The position numbers and the translations under genes are program-made. The notes under the pieces were generated by a model. That model ran no database searches, was not told the origin of the DNA, and saw nothing but the letters and a program-made list of their open reading frames with translations. From Mixta gaviniae (GTDB lineage: Bacteria > Pseudomonadota > Gammaproteobacteria > Enterobacterales > Enterobacteriaceae), in NCBI RefSeq assembly GCF_002953195.1, contig NZ_CP026377.1, positions 3,782,001-3,846,000 on the forward strand: a stretch of 64,000 bases of DNA, given 5' to 3'. Shown in pieces: positions 50,183 through 58,971 of the stretch (positions are counted from its first letter, which is position 1; every line of letters starts with the position of its first letter).

Positions 50183-51928
50183 ATGGCCGGACGAATTCCA
50201 CGCGTATTTATTAATGACTTACTTGCCCGCACGGACATTGTGGATCTGATTGATGCCCGCGTTAAGTTAAAAAAACAGGGTAAGAATTTCCACGCGTGCT
50301 GTCCTTTCCATAACGAAAAAACCCCCTCTTTCACCGTTAACGGTGAGAAGCAGTTCTATCACTGTTTCGGCTGCGGCGCTCACGGCAATGCTATCGACTT
50401 CCTGATGAATTACGATCGTCTGGAGTTTGTCGAAAGTATTGAAGAGCTGGCTACCCTGCACGGGCTGGAAGTGCCCTATGAAGCAGGCAGCGGTCCCAGC
50501 CAGCTGGAACGCCATCAGCGTCAAAGTCTTTATCAGCTTATGACCGGGCTTGCTGAGTTTTATCAGCAGGCGCTGACTCAGTCTCAGGCGACCGCGGCGC
50601 GCGCCTATCTCAACCAGCGCGGATTAAGCGACGAGGTGATTGCGCATTTCGCCATCGGCTTCGCGCCGCCAGGCTGGGATAACGCCCTGAAGCGTTTCGG
50701 CCGCAATCCCGACGATCGCCAATCGCTGATCGATGCGGGCATGCTGGTCACCAACGATCAGGGGCGCAGTTACGATCGGTTCCGCGACCGCGTTATGTTC
50801 CCTATCCGCGACAAGCGTGGCCGGGTTATCGGCTTTGGCGGACGCGTATTGGGCGACGGCACGCCAAAATATTTGAACTCGCCGGAAACCGATATTTTCC
50901 ATAAAGGCCGTCAGCTCTATGGCCTGTATGAGGCCCAGAAGCAGCATCCCGAACCGGCGAAGCTGTTGGTGGTCGAAGGCTATATGGATGTGGTGGCACT
51001 GGCGCAGTTCGGCATCGATTACGCTGTCGCGTCGCTCGGTACCTCCACTACGGCCGATCATATCCAGCTGCTGTTTCGCAGTACGGACAACGTGATCTGC
51101 TGTTATGACGGCGACCGGGCGGGCCGCGAAGCAGCATGGCGTGCTTTAGAGACCGCATTGCCTTACATGAATGACGGTCGTCAGCTACGCTTTATGTTTC
51201 TGCCTGACGGCGAAGATCCGGATACGCTGATTCGCAAAGAGGGTAAAGCAGCGTTCGAAGCGCGGATGGAGCAGGCAATGCCGCTCTCCAGCTTCTTGTT
51301 CGATACGCTGCTGCCGCAGGTCGATTTGAGTACCCGCGACGGCCGGACGCGTCTGAGTACGCTGGCGCTGCCGCTGATTAGTCAGATCCCCGGCGAAACG
51401 CTGCGCATCTATCTGCGTCAGGAGCTGGGCAATATGCTCGGCATCCTGGATGACAACCAGCTGGAGAAGCTGTTGCCGAAGCAGGCGGAAAGCGGCGTTC
51501 AGCCCGCCGCGCCGCAGCTGAAGCGCACCACCATGCGCATTTTGGTGGGGTTGCTGGTGCAGAACCCGCACCTGGCAGCGATGGTGCCCTCGCTGCAGGG
51601 GCTGGAGCAGCTGAATATGCCCGGTTTGCCGCTTTTTATGGAACTGGTGCAGAGTTGCAACGCAAATCCTGGCCTGACCACCGGCCAGCTACTAGAGTTA
51701 TATCGCGGCACAAATTTTAGCCAGCACCTTGAAACGCTCGCAACATGGAACCACATGATTGTTGATGACGAAGTAGAGGCGATGTTTCAGGACTCTCTGG
51801 CGAAAATGTACGATTCGGCGCTGGAGCAGCGTCTGGAAGCGCTGATCGCGCGCTCCAGAACCCACGGCCTCAGCCCTGAAGAGCGCGAAGAAGTGCGCTC
51901 GCTCAGCCAGGCGCTGGCAAAGAAATAG
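50183..51928 (+). CDS. dnaG: DNA primase DnaG
   Basis: 581-residue primase. N-terminal CHC2 zinc-binding domain (CPFHNEKTPSFTV..CFGCG), TOPRIM catalytic core (VVEGYMDVVAL and DGDRAG), C-terminal DnaB-interacting helices. Start ATG 50183. Second gene of the rpsU-dnaG-rpoD operon; the next gene begins 280 bp downstream. Confidence 0.98.
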   Translation: MAGRIPRVFINDLLARTDIVDLIDARVKLKKQGKNFHACCPFHNEKTPSFTVNGEKQFYHCFGCGAHGNAIDFLMNYDRLEFVESIEELATLHGLEVPYEAGSGPSQLERHQRQSLYQLMTGLAEFYQQALTQSQATAARAYLNQRGLSDEVIAHFAIGFAPPGWDNALKRFGRNPDDRQSLIDAGMLVTNDQGRSYDRFRDRVMFPIRDKRGRVIGFGGRVLGDGTPKYLNSPETDIFHKGRQLYGLYEAQKQHPEPAKLLVVEGYMDVVALAQFGIDYAVASLGTSTTADHIQLLFRSTDNVICCYDGDRAGREAAWRALETALPYMNDGRQLRFMFLPDGEDPDTLIRKEGKAAFEARMEQAMPLSSFLFDTLLPQVDLSTRDGRTRLSTLALPLISQIPGETLRIYLRQELGNMLGILDDNQLEKLLPKQAESGVQPAAPQLKRTTMRILVGLLVQNPHLAAMVPSLQGLEQLNMPGLPLFMELVQSCNANPGLTTGQLLELYRGTNFSQHLETLATWNHMIVDDEVEAMFQDSLAKMYDSALEQRLEALIARSRTHGLSPEEREEVRSLSQALAKK

Positions 51929-52208
51929 ATTCGCGATCGCGTTGGTATTAAGAGACGTTACCAGCGCTTACGGCACCGCTTTCCCGGCGATAATCAGAAG
52001 ACAGGGAGCAGCGCGGGCCGGCACGCAAAAGGATAAGCAGACAGTCTCACAGCAAACTTTAGCGGCTTAAGTGCCGATATATAGTCAGGTAGACCCTGAA
52101 AGCCGCCACGAGGGCAGCGGCAATAATCCAAACGCCTTCAACTGTTATTGTTGGCCCTTATGGCTGACCCGACACCAATCAAATTAACAGAAGTGTGGAT
52201 ACCGTCTT

Positions 52209-54053
52209 ATGGAGCAAAACCCGCAGTCACAGCTCAAGCTGCTTGTCACCCGTGGTAAGGAGCAAGGCTATCTGACCTATGCCGAGGTCAACGACCATCT
52301 GCCGGAAGATATCGTCGACTCCGATCAGATCGAAGACATCATCCAGATGATCAACGACATGGGCATTCAGGTTGTGGAAGAAGCGCCTGATGCCGATGAT
52401 CTGATGCTGAACGAAAACAGCGCTGACACGGACGAAGATGCGGCTGAAGCGGCAGCTCAAGTGTTATCCAGCGTAGAATCTGAAATCGGACGCACGACCG
52501 ATCCCGTTCGCATGTACATGCGCGAGATGGGCACCGTCGAACTGCTGACGCGCGAAGGCGAAATCGACATCGCCAAACGCATCGAAGACGGTATCAACCA
52601 GGTGCAGTGTTCCGTCGCCGAATACCCGGAAGCGATCACTTATCTGCTGGAGCAGTACGATCGCGTTGAAGCGGGCGAGTCACGCCTGTCAGACCTGATT
52701 ACCGGCTTCGTCGATCCGAATGCCGAAGAAGATCTGGCTCCAACCGCTACGCACGTTGGCTCTGAGCTGTCAGAAGAAGAGCGCGACGACGAAGATGACG
52801 AAGATGATGATGACGACAGCGACAGCAGCGATGACGACAACAGCATCGATCCTGAGCTGGCGCGCGAAAAATTCATCGAGCTGCGCGATCAGTATGAAGC
52901 GACGCGTCTGACGATCAAAGCGAAAGGCCGCAGCCATCCTGATGCGGTGGAAGAAATCCAGAAGCTGTCGGAAGTGTTCAAGCAGTTCCGTCTGGTGCCA
53001 AAGCAGTTTGACTATCTGGTCAACAACATGCGCGAAATGATGGAGCGCGTGCGCACGCAAGAGCGCATCATCATGAAGCTGTGCGTTGAACTGTGCAAGA
53101 TGCCGAAGAAAAACTTCATTACCCTGTTTACCGGTAATGAAACCAGCCCAACCTGGTTCCAGGCGGCGCTGGCAATGAATAAGCCCTGGTCTGAAAAACT
53201 GCGCGACGTAGAAGAAGATGTGCAGCGCAGCATGCAGAAGCTGATGCAGATCGAGGAAGAGACCGGCCTGACGATCGAGCAGGTAAAAGATATCAACCGT
53301 CGCATGTCGATCGGCGAAGCGAAAGCGCGCCGCGCCAAGAAAGAGATGGTGGAAGCGAACCTGCGTCTGGTGATCTCCATCGCCAAGAAATATACCAACC
53401 GCGGCCTGCAGTTCCTGGATCTGATTCAGGAAGGCAACATCGGTCTGATGAAGGCGGTAGATAAGTTCGAATACCGTCGCGGCTATAAGTTCTCCACCTA
53501 CGCCACCTGGTGGATCCGTCAGGCGATCACCCGCTCTATCGCGGATCAGGCGCGCACCATCCGTATTCCGGTGCATATGATTGAGACGATCAACAAGCTC
53601 AACCGTATTTCTCGTCAGATGCTGCAAGAGATGGGCCGTGAACCGACGCCAGAAGAGCTGGCCGAGCGTATGCTGATGCCGGAAGATAAGATCCGCAAAG
53701 TGCTGAAAATCGCGAAAGAGCCGATCTCTATGGAGACGCCGATTGGCGATGATGAAGATTCGCATCTGGGCGATTTTATCGAAGACACCACGCTGGAGCT
53801 GCCCCTCGATTCGGCCACCTCCGAGAGCCTGCGCTCTGCAACACATGACGTGCTGGCTGGCCTGACGGCCCGTGAAGCGAAGGTGCTGCGTATGCGTTTC
53901 GGTATCGATATGAATACCGACCACACGCTGGAAGAGGTTGGCAAGCAGTTTGACGTTACCCGTGAGCGTATTCGTCAGATTGAGGCGAAGGCGCTGCGTA
54001 AGCTGCGTCACCCGAGCCGCTCGGAAGTGCTGCGCAGCTTCCTGGACGACTAA
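52209..54053 (+). CDS. rpoD: RNA polymerase primary sigma factor RpoD (sigma-70)
   Basis: 614-residue housekeeping sigma. Regions 1.1 (1-80), 1.2 with [21 protein letters not shown], the acidic non-conserved insert (about 190-220, Asp/Glu-rich), 2.4 ([24 protein letters not shown]) and 4.2 ([20 protein letters not shown]) all present. Length equals E. coli (613). Followed by a good terminator. Confidence 0.99.
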   Translation: MEQNPQSQLKLLVTRGKEQGYLTYAEVNDHLPEDIVDSDQIEDIIQMINDMGIQVVEEAPDADDLMLNENSADTDEDAAEAAAQVLSSVESEIGRTTDPVRMYMREMGTVELLTREGEIDIAKRIEDGINQVQCSVAEYPEAITYLLEQYDRVEAGESRLSDLITGFVDPNAEEDLAPTATHVGSELSEEERDDEDDEDDDDDSDSSDDDNSIDPELAREKFIELRDQYEATRLTIKAKGRSHPDAVEEIQKLSEVFKQFRLVPKQFDYLVNNMREMMERVRTQERIIMKLCVELCKMPKKNFITLFTGNETSPTWFQAALAMNKPWSEKLRDVEEDVQRSMQKLMQIEEETGLTIEQVKDINRRMSIGEAKARRAKKEMVEANLRLVISIAKKYTNRGLQFLDLIQEGNIGLMKAVDKFEYRRGYKFSTYATWWIRQAITRSIADQARTIRIPVHMIETINKLNRISRQMLQEMGREPTPEELAERMLMPEDKIRKVLKIAKEPISMETPIGDDEDSHLGDFIEDTTLELPLDSATSESLRSATHDVLAGLTAREAKVLRMRFGIDMNTDHTLEEVGKQFDVTRERIRQIEAKALRKLRHPSRSEVLRSFLDD

Positions 54054-54066
54054 GCGTATCGAGAGC

Positions 54067-54100
54067 GTAAAAAGGCTTCCTGTGGGAAGCCTTTTTTATT
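54067..54100. terminator. Bidirectional terminator, rpoD / mug
   Basis: AAAAAGGCTTCC, TGTG, GGAAGCCTTTTTT. Confidence 0.93.
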
Positions 54101-54102
54101 GC

Positions 54103-54621
54103 CTAACGCCCGCGCAGTGTCAGGGCGTTTTCCAGCTCCTGATAGGCTTCGGTCAGCTTCTCCTGCGTGGCACGGTTTAGCCCACTGGGATTAGGCAGCA
54201 CCCAGACCTCCGTTTCGCCGATGGTCGCCGGCTGCTTGCCCCACTCTACCTTGCTTTGACGAAACGCCTTTCGGTAAGCATCTTTGCCTAATACCGCCAG
54301 CGCCGCTGGCTGGTAATGCAGCATTTTTTCTATCAGCGATTTGCCGCCTTCGCGCAGCTCATCCGTTGACAGCTCGCTGGCCTCTTTCGTCGGCCGATCG
54401 ACCAGGCGAGTGATGCCGCAGCGGGTATCCAGCAGATGCAGCTCCTCTTCTGGCTTAAGCTGACGCTCGGTAAAGCCGGCCAGCCAGAGCGTTTTCCAGA
54501 AGCGGTTACCTGAATACGCGAAGTGATGGCCGGTATGGGCGGACGATTTTCCCGGATTGATGCCGCAAAAAACCACCCGCAGGCCGGGTGCGATAATATC
54601 TTTGATCTCGTGATCACTCAT
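54103..54621 (-). CDS. mug: G/U mismatch-specific DNA glycosylase Mug
   Basis: 172-residue uracil-DNA-glycosylase-superfamily enzyme removing uracil or ethenocytosine opposite guanine. [23 protein letters not shown] holds the catalytic Asn and the Gly-rich loop; [10 protein letters not shown] is the intercalating motif. Same position next to rpoD and ileX as in E. coli. Confidence 0.96.
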   Translation of the reverse strand: MSDHEIKDIIAPGLRVVFCGINPGKSSAHTGHHFAYSGNRFWKTLWLAGFTERQLKPEEELHLLDTRCGITRLVDRPTKEASELSTDELREGGKSLIEKMLHYQPAALAVLGKDAYRKAFRQSKVEWGKQPATIGETEVWVLPNPSGLNRATQEKLTEAYQELENALTLRGR

Positions 54622-54840
54622 CCCTGCTCTCCTGTTGGACGTCAGCCTGACGTGACGCTAATAATGAGTTTAGCAATCGATCGCCCGAGGCTAACATCCG
54701 CTTTTTGCGACCTGTCCCGTTGCGCTGCCAACATTCAAAGAAATAAAGGTTTTTCAATCGATTGAACTGCTGTAAAAAGCGCCAACCGATAAGCGATAGC
54801 TGGATTGCCCAGGCGAGTTACTTTATAATCACGCCCCACA

Positions 54841-54916
54841 GGCCCCTTAGCTCAGTGGTTAGAGCAGGCGACTCATAATCGCTTGGTCGCTGGTTCAAGT
54901 CCAGCAGGGGCCACCA
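54841..54916 (+). tRNA. ileX: tRNA-Ile2 (CAU anticodon, lysidine type)
   Basis: 76 nt including the encoded CCA. Acceptor GGCCCCT/AGGGGCC, D-arm GCTC..GAGC, anticodon loop CTCATAA with CAT, T-arm GCTGG TTCAAGT CCAGC. Identity to E. coli ileX and its position after mug identify it as the AUA-decoding isoleucine tRNA and not Met. The 3' end is the likely attachment site of the following island. Confidence 0.96.
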
Positions 54917-54924
54917 AATAAAAC

Positions 54925-54959
54925 AAGGAGTTAGATGAGAAATCGTCTGACTCCTTTTT
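54925..54959 (+). terminator. Terminator after ileX
   Basis: AAGGAGTTAGATGA, GAAA loop, TCGTCTGACTCCTT, then TTTC. Fully paired over 14 bp (three G-U pairs). Confidence 0.9.
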
Positions 54960-55157
54960 CTTTGGATGCGATTCAGGTGATGTAGTGGGTGACGTAAGTG
55001 AATGGCTGGGTGACGCAAGCAGCTTGGGTTTAAATGTCTGTCTGGATGTTTGCCAGAATCCTGATTCCCTGTTTTCGAAAAGCCTTACAGCCGTTCGATT
55101 CAATCATCAACACAGCCTTATCTGAACCATCCCAGGATTACAGGTCAAAAACAAGTT

Positions 55158-55988
55158 ATGAGTTTCGACGATTCCATTCAGCAACTGCGCAAAGAACAGC
55201 TCGCGCACCAGTCAGATGCAGAACGCTTTATCAGTGTTAAGTCTCTTTTTGAACAGCTTAAACAACTTTACGCAGATCAAAGTTACAATGCCTTGTGTCT
55301 TCTGGCATTGAAAAAGTATCGAAGTGCAAAAGTGCAGCCATCACTTCACTGGTTTAGTGATGGACGTTGGAGCGACATTCCGCCAGTTGCCTTTTTTCAG
55401 CTTTTAGATAAACACGGCGCACCAAACATAGGTGCCCCTGATTACTATCCGAATGCTGAGGCAGCACTGCGAGCAGTGAGAGATGATGTCATGAATACTA
55501 ATAAGCTGGCTGATTGTGGTTTTCTTCGTACAGAAATTACTGCTGCGCTTGGGATTACACTTGATACGGCAAGACCAGAAGAGCTGGCAAGTGAACAAGA
55601 TAGCTCGGACATAAAAGCCGAAAACCTGGTACTTAAAGAAAAAATTGAGGCGCTGGAAAAACGTCTGGCTGCTCCTATAGAGAAAGCCGAAACTTATGCA
55701 GCTAAACGGGAAGAGTTTCTCATTGCTGTCATAGCCAGTTTGTACGATAAAAACAGGCTCACCTCTTCAAAAGATCTACTGCCAAAAGCGCCAGAGCTTT
55801 TGAGGTTGGTCGAAAGTAAGATCCCGCTATTCTGGCCAGCGGAAGGGTGTTTTCCAATGAGTGAAGAGCAATGCCTGAAAAATCTTCGGGAAGCGATTAG
55901 CCTGCTTGAACGCGACGTGACTGATCTTCATCAGTTGCGGATTGAAAAGAGACAGATGCAAAAAACAAGAAAAATTAAGTCATCTTAA
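55158..55988 (+). CDS. Hypothetical island protein with central coiled coil
   Basis: 276 residues; not recognised. The N-terminal half has an Ala/Leu-rich helical region and a conserved-looking WFSDGRWSDIPPVAFFQ segment; about residues 150-180 form a heptad-rich coiled coil (EDxxIKAENLVLKEKIEALEKRL pattern); the C-terminus is helical and very basic (ending KTRKIKSS). It may be a DNA-binding or structural accessory protein. ATG preceded by only a weak site (ACAAGTT). Lower GC than the backbone, first gene after ileX. Confidence 0.8.
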   Translation: MSFDDSIQQLRKEQLAHQSDAERFISVKSLFEQLKQLYADQSYNALCLLALKKYRSAKVQPSLHWFSDGRWSDIPPVAFFQLLDKHGAPNIGAPDYYPNAEAALRAVRDDVMNTNKLADCGFLRTEITAALGITLDTARPEELASEQDSSDIKAENLVLKEKIEALEKRLAAPIEKAETYAAKREEFLIAVIASLYDKNRLTSSKDLLPKAPELLRLVESKIPLFWPAEGCFPMSEEQCLKNLREAISLLERDVTDLHQLRIEKRQMQKTRKIKSS

Positions 55989-56097
55989 TCAGCAGGATAA
56001 CAAAGGTCACCAAGGTATCTTTCTAAGGTATCCACGACATAAACCCTCTCGGTTTTTAAGATACGTTTCATATTGATTCGCTACCGAGAAATTTAAC

Positions 56098-56316
56098 ATG
56101 AAACATATCAATTCTTTATCAACGACTGTCAGTCACCTTCCGGGCCCTCAACGTCTGATCCGTATATGTGAGATGCTTGATCTCCTGAATTGCAGCCGAA
56201 CCACCCTTTACCGCTGGGTAATCAGCGGTGAGTTTCCTGCGCCAAAAAAACGTGCAGGCAGAACTATGGGCTGGACAGTCACACAGTATCAACAGTGGCT
56301 CGATAACTGCTGCTAA
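56098..56316 (+). CDS. AlpA-family phage regulatory protein
   Basis: 72-residue excisionase/AlpA-type winged helix-turn-helix. The signature RICEMLDLLNCSRTTLYRWVISGEFPAPKKRAGRTMGWTV (recognition helix near SRTTLYRWV) is standard for regulators of P4-like and CP4-type elements, where they switch on integrase/excision. The neighbouring Gp2-like gene fits such an element. Confidence 0.92.
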   Translation: MKHINSLSTTVSHLPGPQRLIRICEMLDLLNCSRTTLYRWVISGEFPAPKKRAGRTMGWTVTQYQQWLDNCC

Positions 56317-56432
56317 ACCTCTAAGCAAGGCTGGAATTTCCAGCCTTTCTTTTTATCTGCTGATGCAACCATTTGAAACAACAAGCGCATCAAATCGTTA
56401 TCAATCCGTGATTCTGATACATCCGTAACCCT

Positions 56433-57527
56433 ATGATAAACAGTGAAATTGGCAGTCTGGATTCAGCCCATCAGGAGCCGGTAATTAATAATATTACGCG
56501 CAGTACGGTTTATCCGGATATCCGGGCTAAAGGCGAGTTTCTGTATGACGATGTTCTCTGGCCAGTCATGCCTGAAGAGAGTCAGCAGGATGTGAAGATC
56601 ATGAATTCTCTGTTCAAGGCAGTTGATAGAACTTATGCCAGTTGCTCTCGCTTTCTGGCAATCCGTTATGATTTTCATCTGCCTCAATACACGGCTGACA
56701 ACCGCGTTATTACCCGCTTTCATCAGCTATTGATTCCTGCTTTAAGGAAGGAGTATCCCAAAAGCTTTGCTCGGGTATTTTGGGTAAGAGAACAGAATCA
56801 GGCACCAGCACAGCATTATCATTACCTGTTGATGGTTGATAGCAACTACGTGCGTCATCCTCTTAAAATTAACAAGCTGGTGGAGAGCCGCTGGAAAATA
56901 GCAACGGGCGGAACGGTCTGGTTTCCAAAGCATGGTTACTATTTAATTCGAAAGAACAATACTGAGGCTATGACCGCATTGTTACTGCGGGTGAGTTACT
57001 TTGCTAAGCGGCACTCTAAGGAAGGAATTGCTAAAGACATCGCGCGTTCCGGAACCCGGCATTACCCGTATTTGAAAAAAGAAAAACATACTAAAACTGC
57101 ACGATTACGTACTCAGATTGCCCATTTTGATCGGGCACAAGCGCATTGCCCTCTTCCCGGAAAGCTGGATTCGCTTTTCACTCCCGCAGAGCACTCTGCT
57201 GGTAAGCCTACGGCACTAACTTTGTCAGATAGCCAACAATTGGATAAGGCTGCCTCACTGCCAATGAAGGCGCTCAGACGAGCGCTGCAGCGTTTTAGTA
57301 CACTCAGGGGCCGCCTGCCTGACGGTAATAGCATCGTGGCTGGTACTAAACTGAGCCCTCACTGGCACCGTCATTTTGAGCGTTATTACCGCTATTACTG
57401 GCCATGCAATATCAGCGTTTCACAGTATTGCCGCTGGTATTACCTAAATACGTCCACCGCAAGCCGCTATTTGTGTAACTTCCCGGCTAATCTGGTTAAT
57501 CCATGGTTGTTAGCGTGCTGGCTGTAA
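56433..57527 (+). CDS. Inovirus Gp2 / YagK-YfjJ family protein with HUH motif and C-terminal HTH-like module
   Basis: 364 residues. Residues about 60-190 match the inovirus Gp2 / YagK-YfjJ family: ...AIRYDFHLPQ.., WVREQNQAPAQHYHYLLMVD and WFPKHGYYLIRK. The HYHYLLM motif recalls HUH rolling-circle replication/relaxase enzymes, so a replication role for the island is likely. The C-terminal 60 residues (about 305-364) form a separate module, WHRHFERYYRYYWPCNISVS.. ending SRYLCNFPANLVNPWLLACW, shared with the next gene. Confidence 0.85.
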   Translation: MINSEIGSLDSAHQEPVINNITRSTVYPDIRAKGEFLYDDVLWPVMPEESQQDVKIMNSLFKAVDRTYASCSRFLAIRYDFHLPQYTADNRVITRFHQLLIPALRKEYPKSFARVFWVREQNQAPAQHYHYLLMVDSNYVRHPLKINKLVESRWKIATGGTVWFPKHGYYLIRKNNTEAMTALLLRVSYFAKRHSKEGIAKDIARSGTRHYPYLKKEKHTKTARLRTQIAHFDRAQAHCPLPGKLDSLFTPAEHSAGKPTALTLSDSQQLDKAASLPMKALRRALQRFSTLRGRLPDGNSIVAGTKLSPHWHRHFERYYRYYWPCNISVSQYCRWYYLNTSTASRYLCNFPANLVNPWLLACWL

Positions 57528-57548
57528 ATATTTTGAAAGTTGATAAAG

Positions 57549-58253
57549 ATGGAAAACAAAACAAGCAGAAACGCTAGAATTTCGCTGCCTCACTCACTTA
57601 ATCGTAAGATGAAGACTTATGTAGGCGGCATTGATTGGCTAACCGGTTATGAAATTGTGCCGCTGACTGATGAACAGCGTATGCAAAGAAAGCAGCACCT
57701 GCATGCTCTGCCTGCAACGCTGGATGAGTTGTTTGAGCGTTTCCTGCTGTCTGCCATAGAGTGCGACGTGCATTACAAGGATTACAACTTCTGGAGCGAG
57801 ACATGGCGTACCCAGTGGGCATATCACAAACAAAATTATCGTCGTGAAGCGATTTTGAATGGCGTAACGCAGCAACAATATGCACAAGCGCATAAGCTTC
57901 CTAACCGCTTGATGTACAACAATCTGCATAAATGTGGAGGTGCAGCAATCCGTGTGCTGTTTTGGGTTTATCATCGTCGGCAGTTCCACCAGCAGCAGCG
58001 GCTTACGGTTCAGAAATACATTTCTGAGCATCAGCTTCCTCAACGCACAGCGTATCGCCAGTTGTCGCGACAGCCAATGAGTAATATCTGGGCTCAGCAT
58101 TTTGATAACTACTACGGTGATGCATGGTTGAGGCATTGTAACGTCAGAGAGTATGCGGATTTTTACGGTTTGAACGTCACCACTGCCCGCCAGTATCTTT
58201 TCAACTTTCCCATTGGGCTTTTTGACCCAATGTTAATTAAGCCTTGGATATGA
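57549..58253 (+). CDS. Island protein of repeated HTH-like modules
   Basis: 234 residues; unrecognised. Its end repeats the C-terminal module of the preceding gene (HFDNYYGDAWLRHCNVREYA..ARQYLFNFPIGLFDPMLIKPW). Two earlier segments have the same rhythm: NGVTQQQYAQAHKLPNRLMYN and LTVQKYISEHQLPQRTAYRQL. The pattern V-x-x-Y-hydrophobic ... L-P/N-x-x-T-A-x-x-x-L suggests three helix-turn-helix units. Probably a DNA-binding partner of the Gp2-like protein. Start taken at 57549 (ATG); a TTG nine bases upstream is possible. Confidence 0.78.
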   Translation: MENKTSRNARISLPHSLNRKMKTYVGGIDWLTGYEIVPLTDEQRMQRKQHLHALPATLDELFERFLLSAIECDVHYKDYNFWSETWRTQWAYHKQNYRREAILNGVTQQQYAQAHKLPNRLMYNNLHKCGGAAIRVLFWVYHRRQFHQQQRLTVQKYISEHQLPQRTAYRQLSRQPMSNIWAQHFDNYYGDAWLRHCNVREYADFYGLNVTTARQYLFNFPIGLFDPMLIKPWI

Positions 58254-58971
58254 TTTTTCAACACATCGCTGAAGAATATGATCATGAATTCTGATCACTT
58301 GATAATGATCAAAACCGTCAAACGGTAAACAACGCAATGATCATAATTTGAAAACCTACAATCAGTTTTTGTATATAAAACAAGCATGTCTTGACTGGAG
58401 TGAGAAAGAGACACACCTTGTGTTTTAACTTAGTGAACCGTTCTGGAAATCAGCGGCAGTTAGCACTACAGGCGCTTGATGATGAAATGCCCGGCTTTGC
58501 ATGCGACTGTGCGTCTGCATAAGGCAGTAAGCTGCTGGTAGTGGAAAACTCTGAGGCGAAGCTCACAGACCTACTGCCCGTTGATTAAAACTTTATGATG
58601 TCAGTGATTCCTTGCAAATTTCCACTATGCGCTCTCAGAAGGTGTACCCTGTTGCAAGTCCGCTTTGTGCCAAAGTCGGACGTTCGGCTTATTGTTTTTA
58701 AGATTTTCTCAGTGTGACTTAATTTATGTTTTCTGAATCGCCACGAGTAATCCAGACGACTGCCGAGTCGTAGCGCAGGTTATCGCCAACTCTACGGCTG
58801 GCTTATGGGCGCTTTTTATGCCTAATCGGCTAAAGTCGAGGGCAAGAAGCGTGCGCTGCTATCGGCTTAACACGTTAGTTTTGAAAGCAGGACATGCACA
58901 CCTCAACCAGCAAGACGGTTAAATAAGCTGGTATTTCTGATGCAAGATCTTGCTCTTTGCCCTCATTAGCC
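58254..58971. other. 718-bp region without a supported gene
   Basis: No open frame of substance on either strand. Contains four TGATCA palindromes near its left end (58279-58343), and a hairpin at 58658-58681 (GTCCGCTTTG, TGC, CAAAG with an extra T, CGGAC). It may be a control region or a decayed gene of the island. The boundary between the P4-like part and the defence operon lies here. Confidence 0.6.
58279..58343. repeat. Cluster of four TGATCA palindromes
   Basis: Sites at 58279, 58292, 58306 and 58338 (13, 14 and 32 bp apart), directly after the HTH-repeat gene. Could be an operator or Dam-methylated control site. Confidence 0.4.

Noticed and set aside
52770..54011. 413-codon frame antisense to rpoD
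   Set aside because: Shadow of rpoD; no domain.
54917..55157. Integrase remnant or attL right after ileX
   Set aside because: No integrase-like codons and no second copy of the tRNA 3' end found in the window.
58400..58971. Short degenerate coding pieces in the gene-free stretch
   Set aside because: Several stops in every frame and no recognisable peptide; left as non-coding.
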